A stretch of 23,275 bases of DNA, from positions 1 to 23,275 of the forward strand of contig JBOGEB010000056.1 in assembly GCA_050743125.1 (NCBI GenBank), in the 5' to 3' direction. The DNA is from JBOGEB01 sp050743125. Lineage in GTDB: Bacteria > Actinomycetota > Nitriliruptoria > Euzebyales > Egibacteraceae. A model generated the notes under the pieces. The model saw nothing but the letters and a program-made list of their open reading frames with translations. It searched no databases and was not told the origin of the DNA. This document shows positions 8,109-16,214 of the stretch, one piece after another (position 1 is the stretch's first letter; each line of letters begins with the position of its first letter). Position numbers and translations under genes: made by a program.

Positions 8109-8290
8109 TGGAACGCCACGACCTCGACCCGATCTCGCTCGTGTTCGGCTTGGCCTTCACTGTCCTCGGGCTGCTGTTCCTCACCCGCCCGCTCAGCATG
8201 GATGCCTGGCGGTGGGTCCTCCCGCTCCTCGCCGTCGGGCTGGGCCTGGCGCTGTTCTACTCGGCTCGCGCAGCGAACCGCCACCGCTAG
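8108..8290 (+). CDS. Small two-helix membrane protein
   Basis: A 60-residue protein starting at the TGATG overlap with the upstream PspC/LiaF-like gene, so probably translated by coupling to it. It has two hydrophobic stretches (about 10-25, SLVFGLAFTVLGLLFL, and about 35-51, WVLPLLAVGLGLALFYS), a short loop and a basic C-terminal end (ARAANRHR), which predicts a membrane hairpin with both ends in the cytoplasm. I do not recognise a named family. Its position suggests an accessory role for the PspC membrane protein. Its TAG stop overlaps the stop of the convergent ATP-grasp gene: the palindrome CTAG at 8287-8290 ends both genes. Confidence 0.75.
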   Translation: MERHDLDPISLVFGLAFTVLGLLFLTRPLSMDAWRWVLPLLAVGLGLALFYSARAANRHR

Positions 8291-9525
8291 CGGCGCACCC
8301 CTTCCCCAGCCTCGATGACCACGTCGAGGTGCGCGTGGGCCTTCCGGAGCGTCTCCTCGACGTCCTCGGGCGTCTCCCCTCGCGCGAACAGGAACCCGAG
8401 GTAACGGTCCCCCTCCGGCAGGGGGCGGACCGGGCGGCCGGGGAGGATGGTGATCTCCAGCCCCGCGACGCCTGGCACCGCGCTTGCCTCGTCCCGGCCG
8501 CGCACCTCACGGAGCACTCCCGCGCACGGGATGGGGAGCATCATCACCCCCGCTGCCGCCGCCTCGCGGGCCAGGTCGTCGAGCGGCAGGCCGAGCGCGT
8601 GGCGGAGGATGACCTGCTCCAGGCTCATCCCCACCCCGAACCGCAGCGTCCGCGCGCACAGCCCCCCGATCGACCGGGCGGCGAGCTCCAGCATGTGCAC
8701 ACCTTCCGAGTTGATCCGCAGCTCGGCGTGGACCGGGCCCTCGACGAGGCCGAGCGCGGCGGCCGCGGCGGCGGCCGTCTCACGCACCTCCTGCAGCGTG
8801 GCCGGCCCGAGGCGCGACGGGGTGACGTAGATCGTCTCCTCGAAGAACGGGCCGTCGAGCGGGTCCGGCTTGTCGAACGTCGCCAGCACCTCCAGGCGCC
8901 CGCCGCGGAGCAGCGCCTCGACCGCGACCTCGGCGCCCGGCACAAACCCCTCGACGAGCAGCGGGCAGGCGGGATCCTCGCCCGCGTCCTCGAGGATCCG
9001 CCGCACGCGGGCGGCTGCCCCAGCGGCCGCCGCCGGGTCGTCGGCCCGGATGACACCCCGGCTGCCCGACAGCGACACGGGCTTCACCACCACCGGCGGA
9101 CCGACGGCCGCAGCGGCGGCAGCGACGTCGTCGTCACCGGCGACGACGCGGAACTCCGGCTGCCGCACGCCCGCGGCGGCCAGCCGCCGACGCAGCGCCG
9201 CCTTGTCGCGGGTGGCCGCGACCGCCTCTGGCGGGTTGTGGGCAAGGCCGAGCCGGGCGGCAGCCTGCGCGGCGACGAGCACGCCCTGGTCGTCCACAGC
9301 GACGACCGCGTCGAGCGGCGCCTGCTCGGCCAGGGCGACGATCCGGTCGGCGGCCTTCCCGGGCCAGCGCAGCGGCACGGTCAGCGCGCGGTGGCCCATG
9401 AGCGGGGCGAGCGCCTGGCGACGCTCGGAGGCGACGACGACCTCGGCCCCGACCTCGGCGGCCGCCCGGAGGAAGTCGGCGGCTCGGTAGGTCGAGCTCG
9501 GTAAGAGGAGAAGAATGCGTGCCAC
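8287..9525 (-). CDS. ATP-grasp domain ligase
   Basis: A 412-residue protein read from a GTG start at 9525 (MARILLLLPSSTYRAADFL). The open frame extends much further upstream, but only the sequence from here has protein character, and the start faces the divergent nfuA gene across 48 bp. It has an N-terminal pre-ATP-grasp Rossmann-like part (about 1-100), a central ATP-grasp fold (about 105-310, with VVVKPVSLSGSRGV, LVEGFVPGAEVAVEALL and the metal-binding segment HAELRINSEGVHMLELAARS), and a C-terminal lid. It resembles carboxylate-amine ligases of the PurK/PurT and BacD-like type, which activate a carboxylate as an acyl phosphate and join it to an amine. The segment usually ending in N-x-R reads ELAARS here. 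The substrate is unknown. Confidence 0.85.
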   Translation of the reverse strand: MARILLLLPSSTYRAADFLRAAAEVGAEVVVASERRQALAPLMGHRALTVPLRWPGKAADRIVALAEQAPLDAVVAVDDQGVLVAAQAAARLGLAHNPPEAVAATRDKAALRRRLAAAGVRQPEFRVVAGDDDVAAAAAAVGPPVVVKPVSLSGSRGVIRADDPAAAAGAAARVRRILEDAGEDPACPLLVEGFVPGAEVAVEALLRGGRLEVLATFDKPDPLDGPFFEETIYVTPSRLGPATLQEVRETAAAAAAALGLVEGPVHAELRINSEGVHMLELAARSIGGLCARTLRFGVGMSLEQVILRHALGLPLDDLAREAAAAGVMMLPIPCAGVLREVRGRDEASAVPGVAGLEITILPGRPVRPLPEGDRYLGFLFARGETPEDVEETLRKAHAHLDVVIEAGEGVRR

Positions 9526-9573
9526 CCGTGTACCGTAGCCTGCACGATCGCGACGTCCACATTGGGGTGCGAC

Positions 9574-10206
9574 ATGACCGAGAACGAACCGGTGGTTCGC
9601 GTCACTGAAGCCGCCCGCCAGAAGGCGCTCTGGTTCCGCTCCCGGGACCCCGAGCCCAAGCGCCTCGCGCTGTGGCTCGAGGTCACCGGCGTCTCGGGGG
9701 GCAAGTACACCTACAACCTCTACCTCGACGAGCTCGCGAAGGCTGGACCGAACCATGCCGTCCAGCACCACGACGACATCGCCATCGTGATCCCCGCCGC
9801 GAGTGTCCCCGCCCTGCGGGGCGCCGTGCTCGACCGCCAGGGCGATCTCGAGACCGGCGGGATCTTCGTCGACAACCCGAACAGCCCCAGCCCAGCGGTC
9901 GGTGCCCGGCGCCCGCCGGCCGACCTGTCCGGGTCCGTGCCGCAGCGGGTCATGCAGGTGCTCGACGAGTCCGTCAACCCCGCCATCGCCGCCCACGGCG
10001 GCCAGGCCGAGCTCGTCGCGGTCGAGAGCGACACCGCGTACCTGCGCCTTTCCGGGGGCTGCCAGGGCTGCGGCATGGCGACGGTGACGCTCAGCCAGGG
10101 CATCGAGGTCGCCATCAAGGAGGCCGTGCCCGAGATCAGACACGTCATCGACGTCACCGACCACGCCGCCGGCGCGAACCCGTACTTCGAGCCGGCGAAG
10201 AAGTAA
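9574..10206 (+). CDS. nfuA: NfuA/NifU-type Fe-S cluster scaffold protein
   Basis: A 210-residue protein for maturation of iron-sulfur proteins. Residues about 1-105 form an IscA/HesB-like domain that lacks the usual cluster-binding cysteines. Residues about 125-200 form the NifU C-terminal domain (VMQVLDESVNPAIAAHGGQAEL) with the cluster-binding pair Cys163 and Cys166 (GGCQGCGM). This arrangement matches NfuA, where the degenerate A-type domain docks client proteins. I chose the ATG at 9574 over the TTG at 9562 because a GGGG stretch lies 6 bases upstream of it. The gene is divergent from the ATP-grasp gene and convergent with the acyl-CoA dehydrogenase gene; no isc or suf genes are in the window. 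Confidence 0.9.
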   Translation: MTENEPVVRVTEAARQKALWFRSRDPEPKRLALWLEVTGVSGGKYTYNLYLDELAKAGPNHAVQHHDDIAIVIPAASVPALRGAVLDRQGDLETGGIFVDNPNSPSPAVGARRPPADLSGSVPQRVMQVLDESVNPAIAAHGGQAELVAVESDTAYLRLSGGCQGCGMATVTLSQGIEVAIKEAVPEIRHVIDVTDHAAGANPYFEPAKK

Positions 10207-10209
10207 CGC

Positions 10210-10228
10210 GGCCAGGCTGTTCCTGGTC
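10210..10228. terminator. Possible bidirectional terminator stem-loop
   Basis: GGCCAGG (10210-10216) and CCTGGTC (10222-10228) form a 7-bp stem with one G-U pair and a 5-base loop, between the convergent nfuA and acyl-CoA dehydrogenase genes. There is no T-run. Confidence 0.3.
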
Positions 10229-10235
10229 GTGGCGG

Positions 10236-11483
10236 TCACGCGTTGGGCGAGTTGGGCGAGTTGGGCGGCCTCGTCGCCCGTTGCCGTTGCCGGCGCAGCT
10301 CGTGCTTGGCGAGGCTGGCGATGTGCACCTCGTCGGGGCCGTCGGCGATTCGGAGCGTCCGGGCGTAGGCCCAGAACTCGGCGAGCGGGGTGTCCCCCGA
10401 CACGCCGGCGCCGCCGAACGCCTGGATCGCCCGGTCGACGACGCTCAGGGCCATGGTGGGAGCGACGATCTTGATCGCCGCGATCTCGGCTCGGGCGGCC
10501 TTGCTGCCGACGGCGTCCATCGTCCACGCGGCCTTCAGGGTGAGCAGGCGAGCCTGCTCGATCTCCGTCCGGGAGCGGGCGATCCAGTCCTGGATCACGC
10601 CCTGCTCGGACAGCTGCCTGCCGAACGTGGTCCGCGCGTCGACCCGCTGGCACATGAGCTCGAGGGCGCGCTCGGCCATGCCGATCAGCCGCATGCAGTG
10701 GTGGACCCGGCCCGGCCCGAGCCGCTCCTGCGCGATCCGGAAGCCGTCGCCCTCGGACTGGAGGAGGTTGTGAGCGGGGACGCGGACGTCGGTGAAGGCC
10801 AGCTCGCAGTGGCTGGGCGGCGGCTCGTAGCCGAAGACGTTGAGCGTGCGGACGATCTCGACACCGGGCTCGGCGAGCGGCACGAGGATCATCGACTGCC
10901 GCCGGTACGGGTCCGCGCCGGGATCGGTGACGCCCATGAAGACGCTCAGCTCGCACCGTGATTGAGCCGCGCCGGTCGTCCACCACTTGCGCCCGTTGAT
11001 GACGTACCCATCGCCGTCGCGCACGATGCGGGCACCGATATTGCGCGCGTCGGAGCTCGCCACGCCGGGCTCGGTCATGCAGAAGCATGAGCGGATCTCG
11101 CCCTCCAGCAACGGGACGAGCCATCGCTCCTGCTGGATCCGGTTGCCGTACCGAGCGAGCACCTCCATGTTGCCCGTGTCGGGCGCGCTGCAGTTGAACG
11201 CCTCAGGGCCGATCAGGCTGTGCCCCATGAGCTCGCACAGCGGCGCGTACTCCAGCGTGGTCAGGCCGGCGCCCCACTCAGGGTCCGGCAGGAACAGGTT
11301 CCACAGGCCCGCCGCCCGCGCCTTGGCTTTGAGCTCCTCCATCACCGCCGGCTGGTGACAGGGATCGCCGGAGGCGGCGATCTGCTGGTGGTACCGCCCC
11401 TCGTTCGGCAGGACCTCGGCGTCCATGAACTCCCGCACCTGTGCTTGGAGTTTGCGCACCTTCCCGCTCGTGGCGAAATCCAT
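10236..11483 (-). CDS. Acyl-CoA dehydrogenase, ACAD10/11-like
   Basis: A 415-residue FAD flavoenzyme that oxidises an acyl-CoA to the 2-enoyl-CoA. Its key segments match the ACAD10/ACAD11 group: CFCMTEPGVASSDA and NGRKWWTTGA in the FAD/substrate region, and RIADGPDEVH near the C-terminus, which in this group replaces the usual YEGT-type catalytic segment. The kinase domain fused to vertebrate ACAD10/11 is absent. The C-terminal tail ends NSPNSPNA, encoded by a 9-base tandem (gttgggcga, 10242-10267). It lies 96 bp downstream of the LLM oxidoreductase gene on the same strand. The substrate chain is not readable from the sequence. Confidence 0.92.
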   Translation of the reverse strand: MDFATSGKVRKLQAQVREFMDAEVLPNEGRYHQQIAASGDPCHQPAVMEELKAKARAAGLWNLFLPDPEWGAGLTTLEYAPLCELMGHSLIGPEAFNCSAPDTGNMEVLARYGNRIQQERWLVPLLEGEIRSCFCMTEPGVASSDARNIGARIVRDGDGYVINGRKWWTTGAAQSRCELSVFMGVTDPGADPYRRQSMILVPLAEPGVEIVRTLNVFGYEPPPSHCELAFTDVRVPAHNLLQSEGDGFRIAQERLGPGRVHHCMRLIGMAERALELMCQRVDARTTFGRQLSEQGVIQDWIARSRTEIEQARLLTLKAAWTMDAVGSKAARAEIAAIKIVAPTMALSVVDRAIQAFGGAGVSGDTPLAEFWAYARTLRIADGPDEVHIASLAKHELRRQRQRATRPPNSPNSPNA

Positions 11484-11579
11484 GCGCGGATCCTAGTCAG
11501 TGGTAGGCGCGGGCCACTGGTTCAGCGGCCTGTGAAAGGGAGGACGCCCCGTGTTGCTCGTAGTGGACAACGCGCAACG

Positions 11580-12569
11580 TCACCGAGCCGTACGCAGGCG
11601 CGCGGCGATTCCCCTCAGCGTCCGCTCGGCGGCGACCGCGTCCGGGCACAGGCACGCGATCACCGGGACGGCCACGCCGGCATCGACGTACGCCTGCACC
11701 TTGGCCGTCACGAACTCCTCGTCGCCGATCGCGGTGACGGCGTCGAGGAGGCGGTCGCTGACCGCCGCGGTGGCCGCCTTGCGGTCACGGCCGCCCAGGG
11801 CGACACGCACCGCCTCGGCCTCCTCCCCGAACCCGAGCCAGCGGTAGAACCGGTGGTAGACGCTCGTGGCGATGTAGGGAACGAGCGTGCGGCGGGCCTG
11901 CTCTCGCGCGGCGGGCACGTCGTCCGTGACCCAGCAGAGCAGCCTGGCCACCACCAGGAGCCCCGAGGGGTCCCGGCCGGCCGCCTCAGCGCCGGCGCGC
12001 GCCTCGGCGAGCACCAACGGGACGTGCTCGGGCGCGAGCTGGTTGAGGCACACGCCGTCGGCGATCGCCCCTGCCTGACGGAGGCTCCGCCGGTTCAGCG
12101 CGCCGACGACGATCGGGACCGGGGCCGGCGGCGGCGCGAACAGCCGGTACCCGCGGGCCGTGACGAACTCGCCGGAGAGGTCGACCCGCTGCCCCGACAG
12201 GATCGCCCGCACCGCCTCGACCGTCTCACGCAACCGCTCGAGCGGCCGTTCGAACGGGATTCCCGACCACTGCTCGACGATGACCTCGCTCGACGTCCCC
12301 AACCCGAGCGTGAACCGGCCACCGGACAGATGCGACAGCGTCGATGCGGTCGCGGCCAGCAGCCAGGGGCTGCGCGTCTGGACCGGCGCCACGGCGACAC
12401 CGAGATCCACGCCGCACGAAGCGACCGCCCCGAGCAGCGACGGGAAGTCGGGCCCCGCGACCTCGCTGCTCCACGCGGCGGAGTAGCCCCACTCGACGCA
12501 GCGCCTCACAAACGGGACCGTGGCGTCCACGCCGACACCGGCGACGGGAAGGCTGACCGCAAGCTGCAT
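11580..12569 (-). CDS. LLM-class (luciferase-like) F420-dependent-type oxidoreductase
   Basis: A 329-residue TIM-barrel protein of the bacterial-luciferase-like superfamily. The N-terminus MQLAVSLPVAG and the segments LSGGRFTLGLGTS, GEFVTARGYRLF and PVPIVVGALNRRSLRQAGAIADG are typical of the F420-dependent group in actinobacteria. The cofactor could still be FMN, since I cannot identify a deciding residue by eye. It shares its strand with the acyl-CoA dehydrogenase 96 bp downstream, and similar pairs occur in actinobacterial lipid or steroid catabolism, but a joint pathway here is inference. It diverges from the opp operon across 152 bp. Confidence 0.9.
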   Translation of the reverse strand: MQLAVSLPVAGVGVDATVPFVRRCVEWGYSAAWSSEVAGPDFPSLLGAVASCGVDLGVAVAPVQTRSPWLLAATASTLSHLSGGRFTLGLGTSSEVIVEQWSGIPFERPLERLRETVEAVRAILSGQRVDLSGEFVTARGYRLFAPPPAPVPIVVGALNRRSLRQAGAIADGVCLNQLAPEHVPLVLAEARAGAEAAGRDPSGLLVVARLLCWVTDDVPAAREQARRTLVPYIATSVYHRFYRWLGFGEEAEAVRVALGGRDRKAATAAVSDRLLDAVTAIGDEEFVTAKVQAYVDAGVAVPVIACLCPDAVAAERTLRGIAARLRTAR

Positions 12570-12650
12570 CGGCCGATCCTATGTGGCGGGGTCGGTGATC
12601 CACACATGTGGCGCCAATGCCCTCGAGACGCGGCGCACCACATCGGTTAG

Positions 12651-12678
12651 GCTGATCTCCCCCGTCGGGGAGATCAGC
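12651..12678. promoter_or_regulatory. Perfect 12-bp stem-loop upstream of the opp operon
   Basis: GCTGATCTCCCC (12651-12662) and GGGGAGATCAGC (12667-12678) are exact inverted complements around the loop cgtc. It lies 43 bases upstream of the oppA start, between divergent genes. No T-run follows on either strand. It could be an operator dyad or a leader-RNA hairpin. Confidence 0.55.
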
Positions 12679-12721
12679 GGTGGCCGACCGGGTGCCCGGC
12701 CATGGGCCGAGGAGTGAAGGT

Positions 12722-14347
12722 ATGAGGGTCAGATTCCGCAGGCCGGCGGTGCTCCTGCTGGCGTTCGGGCTGCTCGCAGCCGCGTGCGGCGGAGGCCAGC
12801 CGGACGGCAGGCAAACCGGCGGCGAGTTCTCCGCCGCCATCCACGAGCCGCAGAACCCGCTGATCCCGTCGGACACGCATGAGTCCGAGGGCGCCAAGGT
12901 CCTCAAGGGGCTGTTCACCGGGCTGGTGGCCTACGACACCGAGACGAGCAAGCCGGTCAACGCGATGGCCGAAGCGATCACGAGCCCGGACCAGAAGGTC
13001 TGGACGATCAAGATCCGCAGCGGTTGGACGTTCCACGACGGCACGCCGGTAACCGCGCGGTCCTACGTGAACGGCTGGAACTTCGGCGCCTACGGCCCGA
13101 ACGCGCAAGGCAACGCGAACTTCTACTCCAACATCTCCGGCTACGACGACGTGCAGTGCGGAAAGGGTGCCGACGGCAAGGTCGACTGCAGCGCGAGCCC
13201 GCCGAAGGCGAAGGAGATGGGCGGCCTGCAGGTGGTCGACGACACGACCTTCCAGGTGACGCTTTCCGAGCCGTTCAGCCAGTTCCCGGTGACGCTCGGC
13301 TACCACCCGTTCCTCCCCGTTCCAGACGCGCTGGCGAGGGACCCGAAGGCGTACGGTGACCAGCCGATCGGCAACGGGCCGTTCATGATGGACGGCCCGT
13401 GGCAGCACAACCGCTCCATCCGGATGCAGCGCTTTTCCGGCTACGCGGGCGTGCCGGCCAAGGCCGGGGCGGTGGAGTTCCGCATCTACACCAGCGACCA
13501 GACCGCGTACAACGATCTCGTGGGCGGTCAGCTCGACATCTTGGACGAGATCCCGATCGACAAGATCAGCGAGGCCGAGCAGGATCTGGACGGCCGGTAC
13601 TTCGAGCGCCCGCGCTCGGACTTCACCTACATCGGCTTCCCGCTCTACCGGCCTGAATTCCAAAATCCAAAGTTGCGGATCGCGTTCTCGAAGGCGATCG
13701 ACCGCGCTGAGATCGCGGAGAAGATCTTCGGCGGAGCACGGACGCCGGCGTTCGGTTACGTCTCCCCGCTGGTCATCGGCGCCCGAGCGAACGCGTGCGG
13801 AGACAACTGCGCATACGACCCGGCGGCGGCGAAGCGGCTGTTCGACGAGGCCGGCGGCTTCGACGGGCAGCTGGAGCTGTGGTTCAACAGCGGCGCGAGC
13901 CACGACAAGTGGATGGAGGCGGTCGCGAACCAGCTCAGCAGGAACCTGGGCATCTCACCCCCGGTGTTCAAGCAGTTCGACTTCTCGGAGTACCTGAGCT
14001 TCCTGGACAGCAAGCAGTCCACCGGGCCGTACCGCCTGGGGTGGATCATGGACTACCCGAGCCCCCAGAACTACCTCGAGCCGATCTTCTCGACGACCGG
14101 CTCGTCGAACCACGCTGGCTACTCCAACCCCCAGGTCGACCGGCTCATCGCGCAGGGCAACGCGGCGGGCAGCATCGACCAGGGCGTCACCCTCTACCAC
14201 CAAGCCGAGGACCGAATCCTCGCGGACATGCCCGTCATCCCGCTGTTCTACGGGCGGGTCAACGCGGGCCACTCCGCGCACGTGGACAACGTCGTGGTCG
14301 ACGCGCGCGGCGACTACGACGTGGCGAACGTCACGGTCGTCAGGTAG
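12722..14347 (+). CDS. oppA: Peptide ABC transporter substrate-binding lipoprotein
   Basis: A 541-residue extracytoplasmic solute receptor of the SBP_bac_5 family (OppA/DppA type). I chose the ATG at 12722 because GAGGAG lies 7 bases upstream and because it places a proper signal peptide first: MRVRFRRPAVLLLAFGLL followed by AAAC, with the predicted lipidated Cys22. The mature part shows family landmarks (about residue 100: KIRSGWTFHDGTPVTARSYV; later FSKAIDRAEIAEKIFGG). The length matches E. coli OppA closely. It captures peptides outside the membrane and delivers them to the OppBC channel. It is first in a tight five-gene operon; oppB follows after 24 bp. The true substrate (oligopeptide, dipeptide or another small molecule) cannot be fixed from sequence. 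Confidence 0.92.
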   Translation: MRVRFRRPAVLLLAFGLLAAACGGGQPDGRQTGGEFSAAIHEPQNPLIPSDTHESEGAKVLKGLFTGLVAYDTETSKPVNAMAEAITSPDQKVWTIKIRSGWTFHDGTPVTARSYVNGWNFGAYGPNAQGNANFYSNISGYDDVQCGKGADGKVDCSASPPKAKEMGGLQVVDDTTFQVTLSEPFSQFPVTLGYHPFLPVPDALARDPKAYGDQPIGNGPFMMDGPWQHNRSIRMQRFSGYAGVPAKAGAVEFRIYTSDQTAYNDLVGGQLDILDEIPIDKISEAEQDLDGRYFERPRSDFTYIGFPLYRPEFQNPKLRIAFSKAIDRAEIAEKIFGGARTPAFGYVSPLVIGARANACGDNCAYDPAAAKRLFDEAGGFDGQLELWFNSGASHDKWMEAVANQLSRNLGISPPVFKQFDFSEYLSFLDSKQSTGPYRLGWIMDYPSPQNYLEPIFSTTGSSNHAGYSNPQVDRLIAQGNAAGSIDQGVTLYHQAEDRILADMPVIPLFYGRVNAGHSAHVDNVVVDARGDYDVANVTVVR

Positions 14348-14371
14348 GCACCGCACCGCTAGGCAACGCCC

Positions 14372-15295
14372 ATGGGCCGCTACACGATTCGTCGCCTGCT
14401 CCAGATCGTCCCGGTCTTCTTCGGAGCGACGTTCCTGATCTTCGCCATGGTCTATCGGATCCCCGGTGACCCGATCCGGGCGCTGACGGGGGACCGCCCG
14501 CCCTCGGAGTCGGTCCGGCAGGAGCTGCGTGAGCGGTACCACTTGGACGATCCGCTGCCCGTCCAGTACGGGAAGTACATCACCGGGGTCTTTACGGGCG
14601 ACTTCGGGGAGACGTTCCGGGGGCGGCAGGTCAGCACGATCCTGAAGGAGTCGTTCCCGGTCACGGCCCGCCTCGCGCTGGTGGCGTTCACGTTCGAGGT
14701 GGTGCTCGGGCTGCTCGCGGGGGTGCTCGCGGGGCTGCGGCGCGGGTCGTTCATGGACAACCTCGTGCTCGTCACGACGATCGTGGTCGTGTCGATACCG
14801 ATCTTCGTCCTTGGGTACACGGCGCAGATCCTGCTCGGCTTGAGGTTCCGCTGGCTGCCGATCTCCGGCGTCCGCGACGGGTGGGTGAGCTACGTGCTGC
14901 CCGGCATGGTGCTCGGGGCGACCTCGCTCGCCTACATCGCGCGGCTGACCCGCACGAGCCTGGTGGAGAACCTCCGCGCCGACTACGTCCGCACCGCAAC
15001 CGCGAAGGGCATGACCCGCCAGCGGGTGGTCGGCCGGCACGCGCTGCGCAACTCGCTGATCCCGGTGGTCACGTTCCTCGGCGTCGACCTCGGGCATCTC
15101 ATGGGCGGCGCGATCGTCACCGAGGGGATCTTCAACCTCCCTGGCGTCGGGGGCGAGGTGTTCCGGGCGGTCCGGGCGCAGGAGAACCCGGTGGTGGTCG
15201 GGATCGTCACCGTCCTCGTGCTGGTCTTCGTCCTGTCCAACCTGCTCGTCGACCTGGCCTACGCCGCGCTCGACCCGAAGATCCGCTATGGGTAA
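14372..15295 (+). CDS. oppB: Peptide ABC transporter permease, OppB/DppB type
   Basis: A 307-residue inner-membrane permease. The N-terminus MGRYTIRRLLQIVPVFFGATFLIF with GDPIRALTGD is characteristic of the DppB/OppB family, and about six membrane helices are visible. The coupling loop that touches the ATPases is RADYVRTATAKGMTRQRVVGRHALRNSLIP (EAA-like motif, split over about residues 205-235). It pairs with OppC to form the channel. Its 3' end overlaps oppC by 8 bp, supporting coupled translation. Confidence 0.94.
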   Translation: MGRYTIRRLLQIVPVFFGATFLIFAMVYRIPGDPIRALTGDRPPSESVRQELRERYHLDDPLPVQYGKYITGVFTGDFGETFRGRQVSTILKESFPVTARLALVAFTFEVVLGLLAGVLAGLRRGSFMDNLVLVTTIVVVSIPIFVLGYTAQILLGLRFRWLPISGVRDGWVSYVLPGMVLGATSLAYIARLTRTSLVENLRADYVRTATAKGMTRQRVVGRHALRNSLIPVVTFLGVDLGHLMGGAIVTEGIFNLPGVGGEVFRAVRAQENPVVVGIVTVLVLVFVLSNLLVDLAYAALDPKIRYG

Positions 15296-16214
15296 GGGCA
15301 CCTCCACCGTCGAGACCGAGCCTGCGGTGCGCGAGGAGCGCGCCGTAACGGGCGGGGCCGGGCGCCAGGCGAGCCTGTGGAGCGACGCCTGGATCGAGTT
15401 GCGCCGCAACCCGCTGTTCGTCGTCTCGGCGGTGTTCGTGCTGCTGGTGCTGGCGATCGCGATCGCGCCGCAGCTGTTCACCAGCGTCGACCCGAGGGAC
15501 TGCTCGCTCGCGAACTCGCTCGTCCGTCCCAGCGCGCAGCACTGGTTCGGGTTCGATCTGCAGGGCTGTGACTATCTCGCCCGCGTCATGTACGGGGCAC
15601 GTGCGTCGATCGCCGTGGGGATGAGCGTCACGGTCGCGTCCGCGCTGATCGCGGTCGTGGGGGGCGCCCTGGCAGGCTACTACGGCGGGCCGCTGGACGG
15701 GCTGATCGCACGGATCGCCGACATCGTGCTCGCGATCCCGCTGTTCCTCGGCGGAATCGTGATCCTGTCCGCGCTGGGCAGGCAGAACGGCGGCATCGTC
15801 ACGGTCGCGATCTCGCTGACGGCGCTGTACTGGCCGGGGATGCTGCGCCTGATGCGCTCGTCGGTGCTGTCGGCCAAGGAGCAGGACTACGTCGCCGCCG
15901 CGAGCGCGCTCGGCGCGCGCGACCTGCGGATCCTCATCAGCCACATCCTGCCCAACGCGATCGCTCCGGTGATCGTCTACGCGACGATCGCCGTCGGGAT
16001 CGTCATCGCGCTCGAGGCCACGCTGTCCTACCTGGGAATCGGCCTCCAGCTCCCGGCGATCTCCTGGGGCCTGATGATCAGCGACGCGCAGGAGCGGCTG
16101 CTCCAGGCGCCGCACCTCCTGCTGTTCCCGGGCCTGTTCCTGTCGGTCACCGTGTTCGCGTTCATCCTCATGGGCGACGCGCTGCGCGACGCCTTCGACC
16201 CGAAGCTGCGCTGA
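15288..16214 (+). CDS. oppC: Peptide ABC transporter permease, OppC/DppC type
   Basis: A 308-residue permease, partner of OppB. A polar N-terminus of about 25 residues precedes the OppC N-terminal helix (WIELRRNPLFVVSAVFVLLV) and the usual extracytoplasmic segment (HWFGFDLQGCDYLARVMYGA). The coupling loop is KEQDYVAAASALGARDLRIL, and the C-terminus GDALRDAFDPKLR is typical. The start ATG lies inside the end of oppB. The stop overlaps the oppD start in TGATG. Confidence 0.94.
   Translation: MGKGTSTVETEPAVREERAVTGGAGRQASLWSDAWIELRRNPLFVVSAVFVLLVLAIAIAPQLFTSVDPRDCSLANSLVRPSAQHWFGFDLQGCDYLARVMYGARASIAVGMSVTVASALIAVVGGALAGYYGGPLDGLIARIADIVLAIPLFLGGIVILSALGRQNGGIVTVAISLTALYWPGMLRLMRSSVLSAKEQDYVAAASALGARDLRILISHILPNAIAPVIVYATIAVGIVIALEATLSYLGIGLQLPAISWGLMISDAQERLLQAPHLLLFPGLFLSVTVFAFILMGDALRDAFDPKLR

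Noticed and set aside
8287..11124. A 945-residue open frame on the minus strand covering the ATP-grasp gene, nfuA and much of the acyl-CoA dehydrogenase.
   Set aside because: Only the part from 9525 downward resembles protein. The upstream part is antisense to nfuA and out of frame with the dehydrogenase; its length reflects few stop codons in GC-rich DNA.
13955..15481. A 508-residue open frame on the minus strand opposite oppA and oppB.
   Set aside because: Its Arg/Asp/His-rich composition is typical of antisense frames in GC-rich genes, and it runs opposite clearly conserved transporter genes.
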